Positions 7,938 to 17,269 are shown, counted from the stretch's first letter. The stretch is 46,898 nt of DNA from an uncultured Bacteroidales bacterium (GCA_903959905.1 CAJBYO010000055.1:1-46898), one strand, 5' to 3'. Made by a program: numbers and translations. The notes: generated by a model from the letters alone, not told the origin.

Positions 7938-10900
7938 ATGTATAAGATCACAGAGCATCCTATCCTTGACTTACAAGAGACTGAAAAATCAACCTTTTTA
8001 TTTGCAGGTCAGCCCGTTACCGGTGATAACGGATTCACAATCGCTGCAGCACTTCACCAGGCGGGGCACCCGGTGCACAGCCACAGTTTAAAAAACCGTG
8101 AACGCAGTCTTGAGTGCGGGATCGGAAAATGCGGTGCCTGCGAAATGCTGGTCGACGGGCAGGTGAAGCGGATCTGCATCACTACCATCGACGGGGTAAA
8201 GGAAGTTGAAGAAATTCCGCACGATTATACGCCGCATCCGGTACCGGTGAAGAAGGACTCCCCTGTCAATGTCCATAAAACAACCGTTGCCATCATCGGG
8301 GCCGGCCCGGCAGGCCTTGCCGCACGCGAAGAACTTAACAACCACCGGATTCCGAATATTGTCATTGACAACAATGATAAGATCGGCGGACAGTTTCTCA
8401 TGCAAACCCACCAGTTTTTCTTCTTTGAGAAAGAAAAGAAATTCGGAGGCATGCGCGGGTTTGATATCGCGAAAACACTCGCCGGCAACAACCATGACGG
8501 AATCTTCCTCAACTCCACCGTATGGGATATCCTCGACGAAGGCAGGATTGCGGTAAAGAACATCCGCACCGAAGATATCTATTTTGTGGATGCCGAATAC
8601 CTGATCGTCGCCACCGGGGCTGTACCTTTCATGCCCACCTTTGAAAACGATGACCTCCCGGGTGTCTTCACTGCTGCGGTCGTCCAGAAAATGATGAACC
8701 AGGAGCTTACCCTGCTCGGGAAGAATATCCTGACCGTTGGTGCCGGGAATATCGGCTATCTTACCTCCTACCAGCTCATGCAGGCCGGCGCACGTGTGAA
8801 AGCCATTGTGGAAGCCATGCCGGGAGAAGGCGGATTCCCCGTTCAGGCCAACAGGGTAAGAAGGCTTGGAATCCCTGTGCTTACTTCCCACATCCTGCTG
8901 AAAGCCATCCCGAACGAACACCACGACGGCATCACAGGTGCGGTGGTGGCCGAATGCAAAGACTTTAAACCCATCCCCGGAACGGAAAAGATCATCGGCG
9001 GCATTGATGCCATCAACATCTGTACAGGCCTGGTGCAGGATGATCAGCTGCTCATCAAAGGCAATGAAATTTTCGGACGCCGGTGCTTTGGTGCCGGCGA
9101 CGCCATCCGCATCGGGGAGGGAACCAGCGCCGTTCTGCGCGGCAGGCAGGCAGCCTATGATGTGATCCAGGAAATAGGCGAAAAGTATCATTATGATGAT
9201 TATCTCGCCCTTTCAAAAGAGTACATCGATTCGCAACAGCACCCCATCAGGGTGATCAGCGCCCCCGCTCAGCCCTCACCGGAGCGGATGAATGAAAAAG
9301 GGTTTGTCCTGATTGACTGCCTGTACGGTTTCGCGTGCAACCCATGCGCATTTGCATGTCCGCACGGCGCCATCACGAAATCCTCCACCAGTACGGTGCC
9401 TGAAATAGATTTCCAGAAGTGTATCGGCTGCATGGACTGTGTATACCAGTGCCCGGGCCTCGCTATCTTTGGCTACAACCATAAAAAGGACTGGCTGTTC
9501 CTCCCTATTGAGTATGAAGCGCAGGAGAAGACAGAATGTTATCTTGTTGACAACCAGGGCAAAATCCTCGGGGTAGGGATTGTTGAAAAAATCCTGCGCA
9601 AACCGAACAAGACAAATATTGCACGGGTGAAATCGATGACCCTGCATGGTGTTGAACTTAATTCCGTTCGAGGTTTCATTGTAAAGGAGAACTGCCCCGA
9701 ACCTGTCACATTCAGCCCTTACCAGGCAGGCACAAAAGAGTCAACCTATGTGTGCCACTGTGATGATGTTACCCTTGAAGAGATCCTGAAAACCATTGGC
9801 GACCGGAAATTCATCTCCGTGGACGAGGTAAAACATACCACCCGCCTTGGGATGGGTGCATGCAGGGGGAAAAGGTGTATCAAGCGGCTGAAATCGACCC
9901 TGGCGGGGTCGGGCATTTCCATCGTGGGAGAACCAACGCCCCGCGGCCCGCTGTCAAACCAGGTGGCCATGGGAGAACTTTACCCGCGCCAGGTGCATGA
10001 AAATGTGATCACAAGTGTAACCGGACAAAAGCCGGAACGCATCAGGGTGAAATCGCTGGTGGCAGGCGGTGGTATCGGCGGAAGTGCGCTTTTCCGTTAC
10101 CTGTCTGAAGCAGGGCTGGATCCCGTACTTGTCAATCACGGACGCGGTGCCTCCTGGAGAAACATTGCCGGCGGGCGCCCCAATTTCTCCATTCCTGAAC
10201 TGTCGGACATCGCATCAAAAAACCACGATATCTTCAGGGAGCTGCAGAAAATAAGGAACATCGACTACCGGCCGATCAACTATGTGACCTTTGCCCATGA
10301 TGAAACGATGTACCGGGCGTTGGTTGACTCCATGTCGTGGTCTGACGCCTATATGGTTGAACCCAAAGATTTTACCAAAGAAATATCCCCGCACGTCAAC
10401 CGCGGACTTGACACTTACTTATCAGCCCTGATCACCCGCGATTGCTGGCAGGCCACGCCCGGCAGGGTGATTGACCTGATCAGGCAGATGGCCATCACAC
10501 TTGGCGGCAAGGTTGAGGAGGATTGCAAACTGGTTGACGTCCATAAAACCGGGGATCATTATATTGTGCTGGTACAAAACCACCAGCAAGTCTATGTTGA
10601 ATACGAAACAGACCTGTTTATCAACGCCATGGGGCCGGAAGGAGAAAAATTTGCCCGGCAGCTTGACATAGAAACCGGTTTATATCCGGTTAAACACCAG
10701 GCATTCATCACCCGCAGGCTCCCCATGATGGGCAAAGATGGCACGCCCCTGCCGATGATGATCGACCGGCGCCGGTACAAAGGGTTCACCGCTGTTTACG
10801 GGCAGCAGCTGGCAGAAACCGGGCAGATCATCGGGTGCGCCTCCCCTGCCATCGAGCCGATGGAAGCCGGGAAGAACATCAAGGTCAACTCAAAGGATTT

Positions 10901-11171
10901 TATTGAAATAGCATCTGAAATATTCACCAATTGGATCCCCGAACTTTCATCCGTCGGATTCCAGGCTGTTTGGGCAGGCTATTACGTGGAGCCCCGCATG
11001 ATCATTGACCCCGAACTCGGCCTCTTCCTCGGTTTGCGCGGCCAGGGTTTCATGCTGGGCCAGTACCTTGCAAAGATTTATGTTGACAAACTTCTGGGTA
11101 AACCTGTTCCGGAATATTTTGACCGGTTGAAGATGGATGGGGATGGGATGTTGGAGAAGGCGTTTAAATAG
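7938..11171 (+). CDS. Single-chain Fe-S/FAD amine dehydrogenase, PDH1/HcnABC-like fusion
   Basis: The 1077-residue protein joins modules that are usually separate subunits. In order: a plant-type [2Fe-2S] domain with C60, C65, C68, C80; an FAD/NAD-binding oxidoreductase with GAGPAG (121-126) and a second Rossmann motif VGAGNIG near 270; a ferredoxin-like region with C461, C467, C470, C474 and C495, C498, C501, C505, enough for two [4Fe-4S] clusters; a BFD-like [2Fe-2S] domain with C606, C608, C642, C647; and a DAO-type FAD domain with GGGIGG (710-715). Related multi-subunit enzymes are hydrogen cyanide synthase HcnABC, opine and D-hydroxyproline dehydrogenases, and the archaeal dye-linked L-proline dehydrogenase PDH1. 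The C-terminal DAO domain should oxidise an amine or imino acid and pass electrons through the clusters and FAD to NAD or another carrier. The convergent proline dehydrogenase 10 bp downstream points to proline or hydroxyproline, by inference. There is no signal peptide, so it is cytoplasmic. The ATG at 7938 is chosen over a TTG at 7914 lying in the promoter. Confidence 0.85.
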   Translation: MYKITEHPILDLQETEKSTFLFAGQPVTGDNGFTIAAALHQAGHPVHSHSLKNRERSLECGIGKCGACEMLVDGQVKRICITTIDGVKEVEEIPHDYTPHPVPVKKDSPVNVHKTTVAIIGAGPAGLAAREELNNHRIPNIVIDNNDKIGGQFLMQTHQFFFFEKEKKFGGMRGFDIAKTLAGNNHDGIFLNSTVWDILDEGRIAVKNIRTEDIYFVDAEYLIVATGAVPFMPTFENDDLPGVFTAAVVQKMMNQELTLLGKNILTVGAGNIGYLTSYQLMQAGARVKAIVEAMPGEGGFPVQANRVRRLGIPVLTSHILLKAIPNEHHDGITGAVVAECKDFKPIPGTEKIIGGIDAINICTGLVQDDQLLIKGNEIFGRRCFGAGDAIRIGEGTSAVLRGRQAAYDVIQEIGEKYHYDDYLALSKEYIDSQQHPIRVISAPAQPSPERMNEKGFVLIDCLYGFACNPCAFACPHGAITKSSTSTVPEIDFQKCIGCMDCVYQCPGLAIFGYNHKKDWLFLPIEYEAQEKTECYLVDNQGKILGVGIVEKILRKPNKTNIARVKSMTLHGVELNSVRGFIVKENCPEPVTFSPYQAGTKESTYVCHCDDVTLEEILKTIGDRKFISVDEVKHTTRLGMGACRGKRCIKRLKSTLAGSGISIVGEPTPRGPLSNQVAMGELYPRQVHENVITSVTGQKPERIRVKSLVAGGGIGGSALFRYLSEAGLDPVLVNHGRGASWRNIAGGRPNFSIPELSDIASKNHDIFRELQKIRNIDYRPINYVTFAHDETMYRALVDSMSWSDAYMVEPKDFTKEISPHVNRGLDTYLSALITRDCWQATPGRVIDLIRQMAITLGGKVEEDCKLVDVHKTGDHYIVLVQNHQQVYVEYETDLFINAMGPEGEKFARQLDIETGLYPVKHQAFITRRLPMMGKDGTPLPMMIDRRRYKGFTAVYGQQLAETGQIIGCASPAIEPMEAGKNIKVNSKDFIEIASEIFTNWIPELSSVGFQAVWAGYYVEPRMIIDPELGLFLGLRGQGFMLGQYLAKIYVDKLLGKPVPEYFDRLKMDGDGMLEKAFK

Positions 11172-11181
11172 GCGGACGCCA

Positions 11182-12093
11182 CTATCCCCTCACAAAAAGC
11201 GCCTTTATTATATGTGCCGCCATTTTCGGGTTCTCCTTCAGCCTGCGGGTCGAATAACCGAACCATTCCTTGCCAAACGGAACATACACGCGCATGGTGT
11301 GCCCTTTGTCGACAATTGATTTCCTCAGATCGGGGGTGACGCCGTAGAGCATTTGAAATTCGTACATATTCCCGGCAACTTTGTATTTTTCAATGAGCCT
11401 GTATGAGCCTTCCACCAGGAATTTATCATGGGTGGCGATGCCGGGATACATCCCCTGCTTAAAAATATATTCCAGGTCTTCAAGGTAATGCTGGTTGACC
11501 TCGTCATACTTTTTATAGGCGATGGCCTCAGGTTCCACGTAGATGCCTTTACAAAGCCTGAAATTCAAAGGGTTGTCGCTCCTGTGCAGATCATTCATGT
11601 CTGAAATGTCTTTCAGGGTACGCCGCATGTATGCCTGCAGCACAAGTCCAACGTTCGTGGGAAATTCGTTGTGCAGCCTCCTAAACAGGTCAATTTCAAG
11701 ATCGGTACACTGTGAATCTTCCATGTCAACCCTGACGAAATTACCGTAGGCTGCAGCTTTTGCAACAATTTCCCGGATATTCCGGTAACATACTTCAGGA
11801 TCGATCAGAAGTCCGAAACTGGTTGGCTTCAGCGAATAATTTCCGTCAATTTTCTCCTTTTCAACCCTGTCGATGATATCCAGGTATGCGTTCTTATTCA
11901 CCGTCGCTTCTTCAAGTTTCGTGATAAATTCACCCAGCAGGTCGATGGTGATCTTTATTTTCTGCCCGTTCAATGCACGGCAAATCCTGATTGCGTCATC
12001 AATAGTCTCACCTGCAATGTATTTCCTTGAAAATATCCATACCAGCTTTTTAGGCATCAGCGGGAGCATTTTTGTTATCAAATGGTTGATCAT
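11182..12093 (-). CDS. Proline dehydrogenase
   Basis: This FAD enzyme oxidises L-proline to pyrroline-5-carboxylate and feeds electrons to quinone. The 303-residue monofunctional form matches short bacterial ProDH. Visible family motifs are FVRVDMEDS (strand with substrate-pocket residues), RLCKGIYVEP, ATHDK, EFQMLYGV and the C-terminal YVPFGKEWFGYSTRRLKENP, which contains the paired arginines that bind the proline carboxylate. No P5C dehydrogenase gene is in the window. It ends 10 bp from the end of the fused oxidoreductase on the opposite strand, so the two are convergent neighbours. ATG at 12093 is chosen; a GTG two codons upstream (12099) is the alternative. A -7 element lies about 35 bases upstream. 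Confidence 0.95.
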   Translation of the reverse strand: MINHLITKMLPLMPKKLVWIFSRKYIAGETIDDAIRICRALNGQKIKITIDLLGEFITKLEEATVNKNAYLDIIDRVEKEKIDGNYSLKPTSFGLLIDPEVCYRNIREIVAKAAAYGNFVRVDMEDSQCTDLEIDLFRRLHNEFPTNVGLVLQAYMRRTLKDISDMNDLHRSDNPLNFRLCKGIYVEPEAIAYKKYDEVNQHYLEDLEYIFKQGMYPGIATHDKFLVEGSYRLIEKYKVAGNMYEFQMLYGVTPDLRKSIVDKGHTMRVYVPFGKEWFGYSTRRLKENPKMAAHIIKALFVRG

Positions 12094-12127
12094 AAGCACA
12101 TCAGGTTTGGCGGTTAAACAATCTGCG

Positions 12128-12135
12128 CAAAGATA
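12128..12135 (-). promoter_or_regulatory. -7 promoter element for proline dehydrogenase
   Basis: On the minus strand this is TATCTTTG, a perfect TAnnTTTG. No good -33 box is seen at the usual distance (a TTTG at 12162-12165 is 26 bases away). It is back to back with the promoter for the yceD operon. Confidence 0.55.
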
Positions 12136-12149
12136 GAATGAAATAGGTA

Positions 12150-12181
12150 TTTGGTATTCATCAAATTAATTTTTAATTTTG
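12150..12181 (+). promoter_or_regulatory. Promoter of the yceD-rpmF-plsX-fabH operon
   Basis: TTTG (12150-12153), a 20-base spacer and TAATTTTG (12174-12181) match the full Bacteroidota promoter consensus. Transcription should start near 12187, which rules out the in-frame TTG at 12151 as a start codon and supports GTG 12202. Confidence 0.75.
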
Positions 12182-12201
12182 CAGACTTTTTTAGGGGAAA
12201 C

Positions 12202-12723
12202 GTGAATCACCTGGATGAATATCAGATTGCGTTCAGTGGATTGAATTCAGGAACGCACTTTTTCGATTTTAGGATCGGCAATGCATTCTTTGAACAGGTT
12301 CAGGATGCAGAGATCATTGGTGGCAAGGTATCCGCAGCGGTTACCATGGCAAAGGAAGAACGCATGATGGACCTGCACCTGGAAATCAGCGGAACTGTCA
12401 GTGTATCCTGCGACCGCTGTAACGAACCGGTAGCGATTGAAGTGAAAGGGAATGAGCGCCTGATCATCAAACTGGGCGATCATTATTACGAAGAGAGTGA
12501 GGATGTTCAGGTTATTCCTGACACAGCGCACAAATTTGATCTGAGCCCTTTTCTCTATGAATACATCCACCTTCTGCTGCCTATCAGGAGGGTTCATCCG
12601 GAAGATAAAAAAGGCAAAAGCAAGTGTGACCCTGAAATTATTAAGAAACTTGAAGAATTAAGTAACAGTCATATACCGGATCCAAGATGGGAAGTCTTGG
12701 CCGAACTGAAGAAAAAATCGTAA
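12202..12723 (+). CDS. DUF177 (YceD-like) protein
   Basis: The 173-residue protein (from GTG 12202) belongs to the YceD/DUF177 family that almost always precedes rpmF. In other bacteria YceD is linked to 23S rRNA accumulation; in plants a relative is needed for 23S rRNA processing. The family features are the ISGTVSVSCDRCNEPVAIEV stretch, with the paired cysteines of a CDRC motif, and the later FDLSPFLYEYIHLLLPIRRVHP block, followed by DPRWEVLAELKK. The reading frame stays open back to 12151, but that TTG lies in the promoter. AGGGGA at 12193-12198 is a plausible ribosome site for the GTG. It is first in an operon with rpmF (32 bp), plsX and fabH. Confidence 0.9.
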   Translation: MNHLDEYQIAFSGLNSGTHFFDFRIGNAFFEQVQDAEIIGGKVSAAVTMAKEERMMDLHLEISGTVSVSCDRCNEPVAIEVKGNERLIIKLGDHYYEESEDVQVIPDTAHKFDLSPFLYEYIHLLLPIRRVHPEDKKGKSKCDPEIIKKLEELSNSHIPDPRWEVLAELKKKS

Positions 12724-12755
12724 ATTGTCAGTTTTTAATCGTAAATTAATAAGTT

Positions 12756-12941
12756 ATGCCACATCCGAAACATAAAATTTCGACCACCCGCAGGGATAAG
12801 AGAAGGACACATGATAAAGCTGTTGCCCGCCAAACCACTGTTTGTTCAAATTGCGGCGCCCCGGTACTTTACCACAGGGTATGTCCAGAATGCGGTTATT
12901 ACCGTGGTAAACAAGCTGTTGTAAAGGCCTCTGCGGAATAG
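12756..12941 (+). CDS. rpmF: Large ribosomal subunit protein bL32
   Basis: A 61-residue basic protein starting MPHPKHKISTTRRDKRRTHD, the bL32 signature. It carries an intact zinc ribbon with C30, C33, C43 and C46 (CSNC and CPEC), so it is the zinc-binding (C+) form and not the zinc-independent paralogue made under zinc limitation. It is placed between yceD and plsX, the standard order. Confidence 0.97.
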   Translation: MPHPKHKISTTRRDKRRTHDKAVARQTTVCSNCGAPVLYHRVCPECGYYRGKQAVVKASAE

Positions 12942-12965
12942 TTTTTTTTACCTAAATCGCTGCCA

Positions 12966-13925
12966 ATGAAAATCGGTCTGGATGTTTTAGGAGGTGATTT
13001 TGCTCCAAAAGCCACGATACAAGGTGCTATCCTGGCTCAGAAGGAGCTCCCCGCAACTGATCAAATAGTTTTGATTGGTGACCGGGAAGGCATTCTTGCA
13101 TTTCTTAAGGAGGAAAAGGTAAGTCCCGACCTGTTTGAAGTCGTGGATGCCCCGGATCTCATTGAGATGGACGAACAGCCTACCAAAGCCCTGGTAAATA
13201 AGCCAAATTCAAGCATTTCAGTTGGTTTCAGGATGCTGAAACACAAGGAGATCCAGGCTTTTGCCAGCGCTGGCAGCAGCGGTGCCATGATGGTTGGTGC
13301 AATTTACAGCGTCAACACCATCCAGGGCATCATACGGCCAAGCGCTCCTGCATTTATCCCGAAAGAAAATGGCGGGTCGTCCGTGCTGATTGACGTTGGA
13401 ACCAATCCCGACGCCAAGCCTGACGTGATGTACCAGTTCGGCATGCTGGGTTCCCTCTTTGCCGAACATGTTTTTCATGTAAAGAAGCCACGGGTTGGCC
13501 TGCTAAACATCGGGTCAGAAGAAAAAAAAGGCAGCCTTACCACACAGTCAGCTTTCCAGCTGATGAAAGATTCCAAAGATTTCCATTTCGTTGGCAACGT
13601 TGAAGGCCGTGAGCTTTTCCGCGACAACGTGGATGTGATCGTTTGCGACGGGTTCGTCGGGAATATCGTTCTTAAACAGGTTGAAGCCATGTACCGGGTG
13701 CTTGTGAAAAGGGGCATCAAGGATACCTACCTCGACCGTTTTAACTATGAAACCTATGGCGGAACCCCGATCCTTGGAGTTAATTCGACCGTGATCGTCG
13801 GCCATGGCATCTCCAATGCCAACGCCATCAGGAAAATGATCCTGATGTCAAAAGAGGTGCATGATGCCAAGCTTTCTCAAAAGATCAAGCACGCGCTCGA
13901 ACATTATTCTCTTAACAACATTTAA
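12966..13925 (+). CDS. plsX: Phosphate acyltransferase
   Basis: PlsX converts acyl-ACP to acyl-phosphate for membrane phospholipid synthesis at the inner face of the membrane. The 319-residue protein begins [20 protein letters not shown], the family N-terminus with the conserved GGD, and has the [16 protein letters not shown] and [16 protein letters not shown] blocks. Length is normal. It is 24 bp after rpmF and 5 bp before fabH, the conserved lipid gene order. No FapR-type operator is evident, as expected in this phylum. Confidence 0.97.
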   Translation: MKIGLDVLGGDFAPKATIQGAILAQKELPATDQIVLIGDREGILAFLKEEKVSPDLFEVVDAPDLIEMDEQPTKALVNKPNSSISVGFRMLKHKEIQAFASAGSSGAMMVGAIYSVNTIQGIIRPSAPAFIPKENGGSSVLIDVGTNPDAKPDVMYQFGMLGSLFAEHVFHVKKPRVGLLNIGSEEKKGSLTTQSAFQLMKDSKDFHFVGNVEGRELFRDNVDVIVCDGFVGNIVLKQVEAMYRVLVKRGIKDTYLDRFNYETYGGTPILGVNSTVIVGHGISNANAIRKMILMSKEVHDAKLSQKIKHALEHYSLNNI

Positions 13926-13930
13926 CTATC

Positions 13931-14920
13931 ATGTCAAAAATCAGAGCGAAGATTTCCGGGGTCCATGGTTGGGTCCCTCCTTACATATTGACCAATAAGG
14001 AGTTGGAAACCATGGTAGAGACCACCGATGAATGGATCATGACACGCACCGGGATCCGGGAACGCCATATCCTGAAAGGTGAAGGCCTTGCCACTTCCGA
14101 CATGGGCGCTGAGGCTGTAAAAGGCCTGCTGGAGAAAACCGGCACCAATCCCGAGGATGTTGACCTTGTTATTTGTGCCACGGTAACACCCGACATGACC
14201 TTTCCGGCCACAGCCAACATCATCAGCGATAAAGCCGGGATGAAGAACGCTTTCAGCTTTGACATCAATGCAGCATGCTCAGGCTTGCTGTTTACACTGA
14301 TCACCGCGTCAAAATACGTAGAAACCGGGATGTACAAAAAAGTTGTGGTGATCGGTGCGGATATGATGTCATCCATTACCGATTATACTGCCCGTGAAAC
14401 ATGCGTGCTGTTTGGTGATGCCGCAGGAGCCATCCTGCTGGAGCCCACTACCGAAGATGTTGGCATCATGGATTCCATCGCAGGCACCGACGGCTCAGGC
14501 AGGAATTACCTGCACATGAAATCAGGAGGCTCGCTCAGTCCACCCTCCCATGAAACTGTCGACGCAAAAGAACATTTTATTTACCAGGAAGGACAGCCTG
14601 TTTTCAAATTCGCCGTTACCCGCATGGCAGATGTTTCTGCCGAGATCATGGAACGGAACAACCTTACTGCCGACGATATTTCATACCTGGTTCCGCACCA
14701 GGCCAACCTTCGCATCATCGACGCCACAGCGCGACGCATGGGCGTGGGTAAAGAAAAGGTGATGATCAACATTGACCGTTACGGCAACACCACGGACGCC
14801 ACCATCCCGCTTTGCCTGTGGGAATGGGAAGACAAGCTGAAAAAGGGCGACAACATCATCCTTGCTGCGTTTGGCGGTGGGTTTACGTGGGGGAGTATTT
14901 GGGTGAAGTGGGCGTATTAG
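13931..14920 (+). CDS. fabH: Beta-ketoacyl-ACP synthase III
   Basis: FabH starts fatty acid synthesis by condensing acetyl-CoA with malonyl-ACP. The 329-residue protein has the catalytic triad C116 (in NAACSG), H256 (in VPHQANLRI) and N286 (in [10 protein letters not shown]), plus the C-terminal [10 protein letters not shown] loop. It starts 5 bp after plsX. Downstream, 14921-15105 holds short GGCGGAC-type direct repeats but no gene, and then a terminator shared with the convergent endonuclease gene. Confidence 0.97.
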   Translation: MSKIRAKISGVHGWVPPYILTNKELETMVETTDEWIMTRTGIRERHILKGEGLATSDMGAEAVKGLLEKTGTNPEDVDLVICATVTPDMTFPATANIISDKAGMKNAFSFDINAACSGLLFTLITASKYVETGMYKKVVVIGADMMSSITDYTARETCVLFGDAAGAILLEPTTEDVGIMDSIAGTDGSGRNYLHMKSGGSLSPPSHETVDAKEHFIYQEGQPVFKFAVTRMADVSAEIMERNNLTADDISYLVPHQANLRIIDATARRMGVGKEKVMINIDRYGNTTDATIPLCLWEWEDKLKKGDNIILAAFGGGFTWGSIWVKWAY

Positions 14921-15105
14921 TACCGGCGGACAAGTGAACAGGCGGACGGGCGGACGGGTGAATACAGACAGAATCCGCCTCTACACCCTCAAAAATACAG
15001 GGTTTATCTATCAGTTTTTTTCTTTCCCTGAAGTTGTATGATCTTTGTTAAACTTAATCAGCAATCTTACAGTTTTGCTGATCGGTGTGAAGATAGATGA
15101 TAAAT

Positions 15106-15134
15106 AAAAAACCCTGCCGTCAGCAGGGTTTTTT
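15106..15134. terminator. Bidirectional intrinsic terminator
   Basis: A 12-bp perfect stem (AAAAAACCCTGC at 15106-15117, GCAGGGTTTTTT at 15123-15134) with a 5-base loop has T-runs on both strands. It sits between convergent fabH and the endonuclease gene, 2 bp from the latter's stop codon. Confidence 0.9.
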
Positions 15135-15136
15135 AT

Positions 15137-16231
15137 TTATTCCTTGATTATCTTCGCCCGGTACACATCAGACTCCCCGGTCAACATCAGGAAGAAAATT
15201 CCCTTTGGAAGCGAGCGGATATCAAGATGCATAACGTTGCCTTCCATGGAATAAGCCGCTTTCACCTTTTCACCTGTAACCGACATAACGTTCATGGCCT
15301 TCCCTTCTGTTGAAAATTCCCCGGGGAAAATGACGGAGCAATGGTCTTTGGCAGGATTGGGATAAACCGAAAGGAGATGGTTGACGGTTTTGATCTCACC
15401 TTCTCCAACCGGGTTTCCCCAGATAAGATAAGCATACTCCGGATGATCAATAAACGGGTTTCGGTTATGCTGAATGCCGTACATCGCGTTATTGCGGTTG
15501 ACCTCCTTCGTTGAAACCGGATCAACGCTGCACCAGTGAAGCATCATCTGGAGCGCCCAGGGCTTGAGCTGCGACTTGTTCGTCATGTCGGTGACATTCC
15601 AGCTGGCGTCTTCGGTATAATAACGTGTGGACATGTAAAAATAGGTCCTGGCAAAATCACCTTTATATTCATCCAGGGGTTCAAAAACGGTTCCTGAATA
15701 GCCCGGCCAGGTACAGGAGCCAAGTTTGCAGCCATTCTGGGATGTCCAGCTGGCTGAAGACACCGTACCATAGGGATAATTGTTGCGTTTGCCGTTTACA
15801 TAACCATCGGTGGGATAGATGTGAAACATGTCGGAATACATCGGTGATGCATCGTTGAACCAACTCTTCGGCCAGGAATGCTCGCGGTTGTAACAATCGC
15901 CCTCGCCATTGTAATTTCCGCACTCCTGCCCCATGTTGTAGTGATAAATATAAGGAGGAGTTCCGCCGGGAACGTCGGAATACATATCCCATACCACACT
16001 GCCGGGCTTGGCATCCGTGGTTGGAAAATACCCCGGTATCCCGCTATAAGAAATAACCGTATGTCCCTTGATGATGCCATGCAACGCAGACTGCAACGCA
16101 ACCCCTGTTTTACCGGTGGCCGGGTCATAATAACCCGGTGGGATCTGGGCAAAAGCCCGGGAAACAAATAAAAGGAACAAAACAGGCAGCATTCGTCCTG
16201 CCAAAGACCTTGCAAACAGCGCTTTTCTCAC
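15137..16231 (-). CDS. Secreted endonuclease I with T9SS sorting domain
   Basis: This is an EndA/NucM-family nuclease (Endonuclease_1 domain) that cuts DNA outside the cell. From GTG 16231 it has 364 residues: signal peptide 1-29 (ending SRAFAQ), then the nuclease domain with the NREHSWP motif (His118 by this numbering), the DMFHIYPTDGYVNGKRNNYPYG block and HWCSVDPV near its end. The last 80 residues start SVYPNPAKDHCSVIFP and end YRAKIIKE, a T9SS type A sorting domain, so it is exported through T9SS and probably displayed on the surface or released. Only a -7 element (TACTTTTG on the minus strand, 16247-16254) is seen upstream. Adjacent GTG codons at 16234 and 16231 or ATG 16192 are possible starts; the ATG would leave a signal peptide without a basic n-region. 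Confidence 0.9.
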   Translation of the reverse strand: MRKALFARSLAGRMLPVLFLLFVSRAFAQIPPGYYDPATGKTGVALQSALHGIIKGHTVISYSGIPGYFPTTDAKPGSVVWDMYSDVPGGTPPYIYHYNMGQECGNYNGEGDCYNREHSWPKSWFNDASPMYSDMFHIYPTDGYVNGKRNNYPYGTVSSASWTSQNGCKLGSCTWPGYSGTVFEPLDEYKGDFARTYFYMSTRYYTEDASWNVTDMTNKSQLKPWALQMMLHWCSVDPVSTKEVNRNNAMYGIQHNRNPFIDHPEYAYLIWGNPVGEGEIKTVNHLLSVYPNPAKDHCSVIFPGEFSTEGKAMNVMSVTGEKVKAAYSMEGNVMHLDIRSLPKGIFFLMLTGESDVYRAKIIKE

Positions 16232-16246
16232 CACAATATTTTTTTG

Positions 16247-16254
16247 CAAAAGTA
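16247..16254 (-). promoter_or_regulatory. -7 promoter element for the endonuclease gene
   Basis: On the minus strand this reads TACTTTTG, a match to TAnnTTTG. No -33 box is seen. Its position shows that frame-open sequence upstream of it is not translated. Confidence 0.5.
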
Positions 16255-16280
16255 CGGAAAAAGGGGATATAGATGCGTGG

Positions 16281-17171
16281 TTAACGCAAAGCCAGCCACA
16301 ACAGCCTGAGGCAGATTCCGGCAGCCATTCCGGCCAGGATGAAGGAGATGAACTTTTGTTTAACCGGCGACTGGTGACCAACGAACCCATCCATTACCTC
16401 AATATTCTGATTGAATTTCAGCGCTCCCTGCAGATCACGGATACGGGCATAGAGGTCATTCTGGCTCTTGTTGAGGTTGTTGAGGCTTGCCACCGCTCCT
16501 GTTTCCTGGATTTTCGCATTTTTCAGCAAATACACCTTCAGGGAATCCATGTAGGCCATCTGTTTCCGGATGAGGTCCAGTTCCGTGAGATAATTCTGCT
16601 CATTGAGTTTCAACCGTGATTTAACGAACGGCGGTTCGCTGATATACCTGACGAGGGCATTTTGCAGATCGGGCAGCATGGTGGCATCTTCCACCTCCAC
16701 AATAATGTAGAAGGGAACCTTTTGCGTGCTTACATCTTTAATGAGTGGTTCATAGTTGATGTTCCGGCTGTCAATCCGGTCGATCTTCCGTGCCTGTGAT
16801 TCCGTGATCCCCAGCAATGACGCAATGGATGAATACTCTCCGTTGCTGCGCAGAAGGTCGATCTTATACAACATGTCGGCATATATTTTCTTCTCAAGCA
16901 GCGAATATGAGACCGTCATTTCCGCCTGTACCGACCTTTTCTGAAGGAATGCAGCCATTCCGCCAATGGCCCCGAAAACCAGTGCGAACACCACCAGCGA
17001 TAAAAGATGCTGCTTCAGAAAACGTACTAAGCTGCCAAACATGGCCCCGAAAAAACCGGCACCCTCACCGGCCTGGCTTGTTAACGCAGCCCATACTTTT
17101 TTGCCTTCCTCCTTTGATTCCCGGTAACTCTTTAATTCCTCCATATGCTTTGATGTTGGTTTCCATGCCAT
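16281..17171 (-). CDS. Wzz-like polysaccharide chain-length determinant
   Basis: The 296-residue protein has a cytoplasmic N-terminal segment, a transmembrane helix at about 56-76 (LLSLVVFALVFGAIGGMAAF), a long periplasmic region with helical coiled-coil character (about 170-260), and a second transmembrane helix at the C-terminus (FISFILAGMAAGICLRLLWL). This two-helix layout and a positively charged C-terminus are those of Wzz/PCP proteins that control chain length of O-antigen or exopolysaccharide. It lacks the tyrosine-kinase domain of Wzc-type co-polymerases. It is divergent from the flippase gene (99 bp apart) and should serve the polysaccharide made by the operon that follows. Confidence 0.8.
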   Translation of the reverse strand: MAWKPTSKHMEELKSYRESKEEGKKVWAALTSQAGEGAGFFGAMFGSLVRFLKQHLLSLVVFALVFGAIGGMAAFLQKRSVQAEMTVSYSLLEKKIYADMLYKIDLLRSNGEYSSIASLLGITESQARKIDRIDSRNINYEPLIKDVSTQKVPFYIIVEVEDATMLPDLQNALVRYISEPPFVKSRLKLNEQNYLTELDLIRKQMAYMDSLKVYLLKNAKIQETGAVASLNNLNKSQNDLYARIRDLQGALKFNQNIEVMDGFVGHQSPVKQKFISFILAGMAAGICLRLLWLALR

Positions 17172-17269
17172 TGAAATTCACCGCTAAGATACTGCTTCCT
17201 GAGATAAATGTACCTGTTTACCCCTATGACCTGAAAAAATGGTAATATTGTAAAACTTCAAACCCCAAC

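Noticed and set aside
8088..9191. A 367-residue open frame on the minus strand
   Set aside because: It is opposite the fused oxidoreductase gene, whose cysteine and Rossmann motifs are clear.
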